Shown here: piece by piece, positions 57,931 to 64,000 of the stretch | How the letters are laid out: the number at the start of each line of letters is the position of its first letter | Position numbering within the stretch: the stretch's first letter is position 1 | From: Takakia lepidozioides | Lineage: Eukaryota > Streptophyta > Takakiopsida > Takakiales > Takakiaceae | Assembly: GCA_030704615.1 (NCBI GenBank) | Contig: CM060733.1 | Coordinates: 3,162,001-3,226,000 of the forward strand | Length of the DNA stretch: 64,000 bases | Direction of reading: 5' to 3' | Notes under the pieces: model-generated | Databases searched by the model: none | What the model saw: the letters and a program-made list of their open reading frames with translations, nothing else | Told to the model about the DNA's origin: nothing | Translations under genes and position numbers: made by a program

Positions 57931-58570
57931 GGCTCGCTGCCATGGCTACAGCTCAAGTGGTACCAGCTCCAAGGCCGGATGGTCCACCTCCTGCTCCTAA
58001 GGGAGGAGATATGGGAGGCATGAGATTCATGTGCGGAGCAGCACTACCACTATTGCAGGTGGAGGCTGCTGCAGCCGTGACTCGAGGAGCAGCACGAGTT
58101 CCTGAGCCACGAGGTGCAGAGGTGGAGTTGGATCCACAGCGTGGGGAAGCAAGCCGTCAGGCCAGGCTTCCTCAGTCATTCACATTGGCGGAGACAGTGT
58201 CGACGCCATCCATGGCACCTAGTTCTCGCCCGACTGTTACCGAGGCAGAGGTTACTATGCTATTGGGGAGAGCTATACGGGCAACACCACTACCTAGTGT
58301 TGCCAAGGCTACGGCAGCTAGTGTGCTGCTGGGAGCGGCCACATCTGTATGCCAGGCTCCATTGTTCTCGGCTACCATGATTGCGACGCCAGGGGTAAGA
58401 CCAGCTGAGGTGTTCAGGTTGGCAGCTACACTCTGTGAGAGTGGGGATGTTACTTCATCTTCTGTGAAGATAGTGGGAGGTGTAGTGCCGGAGGGATCCT
58501 TGGATTTGATGGTCAAGACTGCCACGGCGGCGCCATGGCAAGCTGCAGCTGCCAAGTTGATGGAGCTGTA
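57931..58570 (+). pseudogene. Gag C-terminus and linker of DNMT element B
   Basis: After the CACTA element the frame continues RLAAMATAQVVPAPRPDG, then an Ala-rich linker with QSFTLAETVSTPSMAPSSRP and EVFRLAATLCESGDVTSSS. It ends at a stop near 58570, where the protease frame takes over by a frame change. The same linker is in copy A at 41604-41990. Confidence 0.75.
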
Positions 58571-59090
58571 GCTAGGCCAGCCATTGAACGCGCCATGGTG
58601 ACACCTGGAGTTGTCATGTTACACAACCACGATGACATTTTCTGTTTGAGTGGACCGGCAGGCAAGAGGTACCGGCCACTGCGGGTCTTGTTGGACTCGG
58701 GAGCTCAGCCATTGATGCTGGGCAGAGCTGCTATTGTAGGCTTGGGCCTCACGGAGGCGGATATGGAGCCTTGTCCTTTCCAGATACAGACGTCTCTGGG
58801 AGGATCGGAGCAGACTCGGGGCATGACACGGCGTGAGTTGGCTATCAGACTACGGCCGGATCACCCTACAGATGGCTCAGTGATGCGAGCCAAGGCCATT
58901 GTGACAGACGCGGTTTCGTACGATGTCCTGGTTGGTGGGGCAGTGTTGTACCCCATGGGCTTCACCCTGGATTTTTGGAAGGAGTTAGCTTCCTATAGGC
59001 CTGGATGGTAGTCAGGGGAGGGCCGGCGTGTGCAGCTCCCTGTGACATTCATAGGAGGAGTTGCGGTTGCCCAGCGAGGCAAGATGACTA
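58535..59090 (+). pseudogene. Aspartic protease of DNMT element B
   Basis: The active-site segment RVLLDSGAQPLMLGRAAIVG and the later YDVLVGGAVLYPMGFTLDFW match copy A. A TAG at 59009-59011 stands where copy A has CAG (Gln, in WQSG), a single C-to-T change. Further frame breaks follow before the methyltransferase. Confidence 0.82.
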
Positions 59091-59403
59091 ACTAATAGCA
59101 TTCACAGCTATAGTGACTTGGCCTGGAGAGTTGCTAGAGGGCAACGCTCATTCAGAGGATGACACACCTCCAGCAGAAAAGGATGACATGTATGGTATGA
59201 CGGAGTTGCCTGTCATGGTTGCTCAGACTCCATTGTGGGGCACGGGCAAGGATTTGCAGCGGGTTACTGATTGACGGGTGCAACAAGCCTGGGTATAGGC
59301 TTTTATACCATTAGGAGAGGACGAGAGTGCGGGGATTGCACCAGGACCACCTCAGTTGTCTCCATTGGACACCACACCTATTGTGTGGCAGTATCCGGAT
59401 GCA

Positions 59404-60584
59404 GGCATTTGTCTTCTGGACTTGTTTGGCGGGATCGGCACCGGATTGGCTGCTGTGTTACAGGTAGGTGTACGAGTTCGGCGTTACCTGTATGTGGAGA
59501 GGGATGAGACTGCACGACGCGTTTCACTTCGCCATGTTGCTCAGTTGGTGCAGCAGTACCCTGAGTTGTTGCTGGTGTCTGCAGTTCATGGATATCAGCA
59601 AGCCTTGCCAGCAGACATTTCGTTGCTGGGGGCGCAAGATTTGGAGCGGGTTGGCTCCATTGATCTGGTAGTGGCAGGTTGGCCCTGCCAAGGGCATTCA
59701 TAGCTGGGCATGACAATGGATTGCGAGACTCGAGGTCGGGTCTGTATTGGGAGATGGTGCAGGTTTTGCGCCACTTGCAGCTTCATCAAGCTGTATCTCC
59801 AGCATACATCTTGGAGAATGTGCCACTGATGGGCGATTCTCGGGCCAGGGTGATGGCTAGTGTGCATCAAGTCCGGTTGTGGCTTGGGTCAGTAGTATTG
59901 CTAGATGCAGCTACAGTGGGGTTACAGGCTCATCGTCCACGGCTATGGTGGACTAACTTGATGCCACCCGCACTGCTCAAGCGTGCATTTGATGGGGTGC
60001 AGCGCCCAACACACCTCACAGTGGATAACATTCTGGACACAGGGAGACAATCTCAGCGTGTGAGACACAATGACCGTTTGCCTTTGGCAATGGTCAACAA
60101 GGTGGGTCAACCACGAGCAGCATTACCTACACTGCTCAGCTTCCCAGGATCGCATGCTTTCCAGGATAGTGGACCTAGCCTCCTGTGGAATGCTCAGTTG
60201 CAGCAGTTAGTGGAGCCTAATGCCGACGAGCGAGAGCGGGCTATGGGTTTTTCCACTGGGACCACGGCGGTGCCTTTTCTTTCTGAGGCATCACGTCGTC
60301 AGGTGTTGGGGCAAGCAATGGATCTCAATTGCTTGACCTGGATTATCAACTTGGCTATGGCTGAGCAACGTAGAGTACGGAGGGCACTTCCCTTGATGGT
60401 CTCTCTGCCTACCGAGACGGTACAAACAGTGAGTGGGGGCGAGCATGAGAGGACCACGGGGTGCAGGCATCCATGGCACACGTGGGAGGTGCTCGAGGTT
60501 CAGAGGGAGTTGACAGCCAGGGCGGCGGTGATGGATGACGTTGGGATTTTTCTCGGGTTGAGAAAGTCCTCGAGGATGAGATGA
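59404..60584 (+). pseudogene. C5-cytosine DNA methyltransferase domain (copy B)
   Basis: Motif I LLDLFGGIGTGLAAVL begins near 59413. The catalytic loop AGWPCQGHS has its Cys codon at 59686-59688. After a small frameshift near 59700 come AYILENVPLMGDSRARV (ENV at 59814-59822), AHRPRLWWTNLMP, ERERAMGFSTGTTAVPFLSE and RRQVLGQAMDLNCLTWI. The catalytic Cys, the ENV glutamate and the first Arg of the RPRL motif are all kept. Order and spacing (about 90 residues from motif I to PCQ, about 43 to ENV) are those of C5 methyltransferases. The single frameshift is the only break over some 320 residues. There is no separate start codon; it is part of the Pol polyprotein. Confidence 0.9.
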
Positions 60585-61970
60585 TGGGGCAGGATGAGGC
60601 CTTGTCATTGACTGAGCATGAAGGGAGTACTGCTCAAGAGGTTGCAACATAGCAATCACTGGACGCGTCCTCTACCTCTACGCCCACTGGACTTAAGGTT
60701 GCAGTTACGAAGGATAATTGGGAGCCTGACATTGGACCCATTGTCACCAGAGGAGAGAGACGACGTATACGGCAGTTCCTGAGGGCTTACATGAATTGCT
60801 TTGCCTTCAGTTTGAAGGACTTGGGAGCACTGAAGGGTCAAGAGATCCGTATTGAGTTGGCCACTGAAGACCCTATAGATATAGTGGCATGGAGAGGTCT
60901 TTGATTCAGATAAGGACTCAAGATCTTTGGGAGGCAGGTTTGGTGGAGCTCTCTGGTGGAGAGTATGCTTCAGCCACAGTGATGCCAGCCAAGAATGATG
61001 TCTATGGCAATTGGACGGAGAGACGTATGTGCGGTGATTACCGGCCTGTAAATCGTCAGACCAAGTCCGATAAGTATGCCATGCCAACACCAGAGGAGAT
61101 CTTTGATGCCATCGGGCATGCTAAGGTCTTTAGCACTTTGGATTTACGATCCGGATATCACCAGTTGCCGATCAAGGAGACGGACAAGCAGAAGACATCA
61201 TTCTGGGGGATCAATGAGCACGGCAAGGATTGCCTATATCAGTGGCGGTTCTTACCATTTGGGCTTAAGAACGTTCCTGCAGAGTTTCAGAGAGTCATAG
61301 ATAGGATTCTAGCAGGGGTGGACTTTGCTCGGTGCTATATAGATGACATCATCATCTTTAGTGCTACGGTGGAGGAGCATGAGAGACACCTTCAGGTGGT
61401 GTTTGAGCGCTTGATTGCGCACGGATTGAAGTTGCATCGGGGGAAGTGCAAGTTTTTCCACAACCAAATTGAGTATTTGGGTCACATGATATATCCTGGA
61501 GGATTGGGGGTACGGCAGACTAAGGTAGAGGCCATTGCACAAATTCCACGCCCCACGGATGTGAGCCGAGTTCGAGTTTTCATGGGGCTGGCAAACTATT
61601 ATAGATGGTTTGTCAAGGGATTAAATGCCATTGCAAAGGCTCTAACCAAGCTGACCAAGGTGGACCAGGAGTGGCAAGTGGGAAGATGAGCAGGAATGAG
61701 CTTTTCAAAAGCTCAAGGCGAGGTTGACTTTGGCGCCTATCCTGAGACGACCTATCAGGGGGCGTCCCTTTCAATTGCATACGGATTGGAGCATGCTGGG
61801 GCTTGGAGCGGTGCTCACACAGGTGGATGATAAAGGAAGAGAGTTCGTAGTGGCTTATGCTAGCCGCTCGAACAACGCTGCAGAGACTAAGTATAGCTCA
61901 CATAAGGGAGAGTATATAACTGCAGTGTGGGCCGTGGCACACTTCAGGTGCTATCTATACGGCAATCTCT
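60585..61970 (+). pseudogene. Reverse transcriptase and RNase H of DNMT element B
   Basis: A linker with RGERRRIRQFLRAYMNCFAF leads to RT (open at 60889-61689): RRMCGDYRPVNRQTKSDKYA, STLDLRSGYHQLPIKETDKQ, FLPFGLKNVPAEFQRV, the catalytic CYIDDIIIFSATVEEH and FMGLANYYRWFVKGL. After a frame change near 61680 RNase H reads FQLHTDWSMLGLGAVLTQV and AVWAVAHFRCYLYGNLFT, then stops at the chromovirus insertion. RT is open for 266 codons, longer than in copy A. Confidence 0.9.
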
Positions 61971-61975
61971 TCACC

Positions 61976-62703
61976 TGTTGCGCACCTCACTTCGGTAAGC
62001 TCCCCCTCAAGTCATAGTTACTCGCTTTGATGCGCGCGCCTGACTCCCAACCTGGCCGTCGGGCCAACTTGGAGCTTCGGCTGCTCACCGGGGCATAACG
62101 GTCCCCCTTTGTTCTCCCAAAGAACCCTCCACCGATTTGGAACCAGCGGGAATTCCCTTTGGTAGTTGGCAGTCCGGAACAACTCCCCACTCTTTGGTCG
62201 CTTTCCGGCTCGCTCGCTTACTCACTAGTTTTTGGTCACCAACGGGCTTGCACCGTTCTCGGGGTTACTACTCCCTATATATACTTCTGTAGCTATCCGC
62301 GGGGGTTTCACAACTAGCCATGCCATTTTATGGCGAACCACCACAAAAACCCTCGACTCCCGGTGATGAGTCGCGGTGAGTCTTGGCCCACTCACAACGG
62401 CCCCTATGGCCGTGATGAGTCCCAAGACTCCCCACGACTCCCACCACGAGGTCTCCGCCCCCATGGTGAGTCCTATGCCACCCCCACTAAGTCTCGCTAA
62501 GCTACCACCACCCCTTGTGGAGCCACCCCCACCGCAACCCGGTGTGCGGGGCTCCACCTAGTGAGCGCCTCCGCCTCCTTGAGTGCCTTGGGCACTCAAG
62601 GGTGCTTCAGCCCCCCCCATACCTATCGCTGCCGCTGCCCCCACCACAGGGGAAGCCCCTCATGTGTCCCGACCCCCTGCCCTCAAGGCAAAGGGCCGCG
62701 ACA
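61976..62703 (-). repeat. 3' LTR of the third chromovirus copy
   Basis: The 728-bp repeat reads TGTCGCGGCCC... to ...GTGCGCAACA on the - strand. The expected target duplication TCACC (61971-61975) can only be tested with sequence beyond the window. Confidence 0.93.
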
Positions 62704-63610
62704 CACACCCCTACCAACAGGGAGTCGATGTCCTCATCGACTTGTCCATTTTGTAGAAACGAACATCCAAGTTGTGGCGTCCCACATCAAGGAGTTTGTT
62801 TCCGTACCATGGCATCCCATGGCAAAGAACCAAACCCCACACTTGACTCTACTCTCCACTAGCTAGTTCGGCCGACTTCCTCCAAGTCCCGGCTAGGGGT
62901 GGAGCCTCTCAAGCTCCTCCCAGTGCACTCTTCTTGGCCTTCTTCAAGGTCAAGGAACGATCCTCCCCGAGGATCGAATCGTCTTACTGCAACAACATTG
63001 CTTGCGATCGCTCCTGATGCCGCTTTTGGCATCACTTTGCACAAGGGTTCACCTCGAACCCCCTTTGACTAGGAAGATAACCTTGAACCAACCGTGCGCC
63101 CCAATCACTACAATTGGGTCCGTCTTGGAATGCTGGCCTGAGGTACGGGAACACGTCGAAGCCGCACTACGACTTCGTCCCGAGGCTACACGATTATAGT
63201 ACGTGAACGGAAGCATGTAGCTTCCGCGTTAGCCCGCACTACAAGGCAACCACCTCGGTAGCGCAGTTATAGTACGCGCACGCGCCAGGTGCGCACTAGC
63301 ACGTGAACTCCCAAAGAAGGCGCATGTTTCCTTGCCCCTTGGATGGGAGTCACCCGATTTCGGCACTGCGCAAACACACGATTAACCCAATTTATCTCTC
63401 CCACTTTTGTAAGCTAGCATGCATTTTCACACACTAGCCAACCACACCATGCATCACCATTCCAAACAAAATATGACACACAACATTTGGAACCCATTTC
63501 CTTTATAACAAATTTTTGTACAATACAAGTTTTTGCAATTGGATTCATGAGCTAGCTAACCCGGGCTAAGCATGCATTTCCTCCCCCACGCTCCAAGGTT
63601 GATGTCCCCA
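62704..63610 (-). other. 3' untranslated region of the third chromovirus copy
   Basis: Noncoding sequence matching 48433-49338 of the full-length element in reverse orientation. No gene is present. Confidence 0.85.
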
Positions 63611-64000
63611 TCAACGCTTCTTCCCATTTTGAGGTCGCCCTTCGAAAACTGCAACCGCCTCGGATGCGTTTCCCATTTCTGAGGCACGCACCCAAGATGC
63701 CTCCACATGATGATAGCCCTTCCATTTGACGAGATACTCCGTTTCTCGGTTCTTGAACCTCCTCGACTTAAGTACTGCCTCCACCTCGTACTCAGGTTCA
63801 TTTTCATGATCCAACAGCACAGGTGACGGACGCAACGCTTGATGCCGATTCGGACGCGCTTCATCTTTGAAGTAAGGCTTCAAAAGGGAGACGTGAAATA
63901 CTGGATGCACCTTGCTGTTTGCCGGCAGCTCCAATTCATACACATCCTCATTCATAACCTTCCGGATGCGAAAGGGTCCCGCATACGGAGGTACGAACTT
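63611..64000 (-). CDS. Chromovirus integrase C-terminus and chromodomain (partial)
   Basis: The frame is open from the window edge to a stop at 63611-63613 (about 129 codons visible). It contains FVPPYAGPFRIRKV, KVHPVFHVSLLKPYFKDEAR and the chromodomain EYEVEAVLKSRRF, EYLVKWKGYHHVEASWV. Gln (CAA) stands where the full-length copy has the stop TAA at 48202, showing the intact family state. The chromodomain would bind methylated histone H3 and steer insertion. Confidence 0.88.
   Translation of the reverse strand, partial: KFVPPYAGPFRIRKVMNEDVYELELPANSKVHPVFHVSLLKPYFKDEARPNRHQALRPSPVLLDHENEPEYEVEAVLKSRRFKNRETEYLVKWKGYHHVEASWVRASEMGNASEAVAVFEGRPQNGKKR

Larger units (their letters stand above)
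52446..61975 (+). mobile_element. DNMT-encoding Ty3/gypsy-like retrotransposon (copy B), doubly interrupted
   Basis: Order on the + strand: Gag (52446-53883), CACTA insertion (53884-57927), rest of Gag/linker, protease, methyltransferase, reverse transcriptase, RNase H, then cut at 61976 by a - strand chromovirus. Protein similarity to copy A is high throughout the shared part. Several stops and frameshifts are present. Its integrase, PHD region and 3' LTR would lie beyond the window. The outer left boundary is not defined; 52446 is only where the open Gag frame begins. Confidence 0.88.
61976..64000 (-). mobile_element. Third chromovirus copy, - strand, truncated by the window edge
   Basis: The 3' LTR (61976-62703), the 0.9-kb untranslated region and the integrase C-terminus with chromodomain match the full element at 43117-50064 in reverse. 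It is inserted in the RNase H coding region of DNMT element B, so it is younger than that element. The base at the LTR edge reads TGTTGCGC instead of TGTCGCGC. The rest of the element lies beyond 64000. Confidence 0.94.

Noticed and set aside
1-64000. CRISPR arrays, operons or bacterial signals
   Set aside because: The spaced repeats near 27 and 34 kb are diverged palindromes without constant repeats or unique spacers, and spliced plant genes rule out a prokaryotic source.

Overview
This window comes from a nuclear genome of a land plant. Three conserved multi-exon genes of plant type lie head to tail on the + strand in the first 22 kb, with GT-AG introns, a telobox and a plant-type zinc-knuckle glycine-rich RNA-binding protein. 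The rest is mostly nested transposable elements and gene fragments. The repetitive PLS-type PPR fragments (MYAKCG, RDVVSW, GKEVH motifs) fit a seed-free plant rich in organelle RNA editing, such as a fern or lycophyte. That placement is inference; I cannot name the species.

Genic part (1-22 kb). A SEC24 gene (COPII cargo adaptor) occupies 753-11808; 25 exons join in frame to 1168 residues. A TRM5-type tRNA (guanine-37-N1) methyltransferase occupies 13014-18606 (12 exons, 837 residues, probable organelle-targeting N-terminus; the first exon is least certain). An RZ-1-type glycine-rich RNA-binding protein (RRM plus CCHC knuckle) occupies 20321-21874. They serve vesicle traffic, tRNA modification and RNA processing and do not form a unit.

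Transition zone (22-35 kb). No intact gene is recognisable. It holds two AT-rich arrays of imperfect hairpin units that share a terminal block (about 26.96-27.31 and 33.66-34.85 kb), a solo LTR of a chromovirus with a 5-bp target-site duplication, a broken NPC1-like fragment and a broken PPR fragment.

Transposon zone (35-64 kb). Two copies of an unusual Ty3/gypsy-like element lie here: copy A on the - strand (35.26-42.77 kb) and copy B on the + strand (52.4-61.98 kb). Between protease and reverse transcriptase both encode a C5-cytosine DNA methyltransferase domain with motifs in canonical order (FGG, PCQ, ENV, RPRL). Copy A also ends its integrase with a C4HC3 PHD finger. Copy B has a Gag with two zinc knuckles and is interrupted twice. 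One interruption is a 4.04-kb CACTA transposon with perfect 29-bp terminal inverted repeats and a 3-bp target duplication; it carries duplicated PPR fragments and fragments resembling the organellar ssDNA-binding OSB family. The other is a - strand chromovirus that runs off the right edge. A full-length but decayed chromovirus of the same family (43117-50064, target duplication ACCAG) lies between the two DNMT elements.

The most notable content is the retroelement carrying its own DNA methyltransferase and a PHD chromatin reader. Retrotransposon-borne DNMTs are reported from dinoflagellates and charophyte algae. A land-plant lineage that adds a PHD finger may be undescribed.
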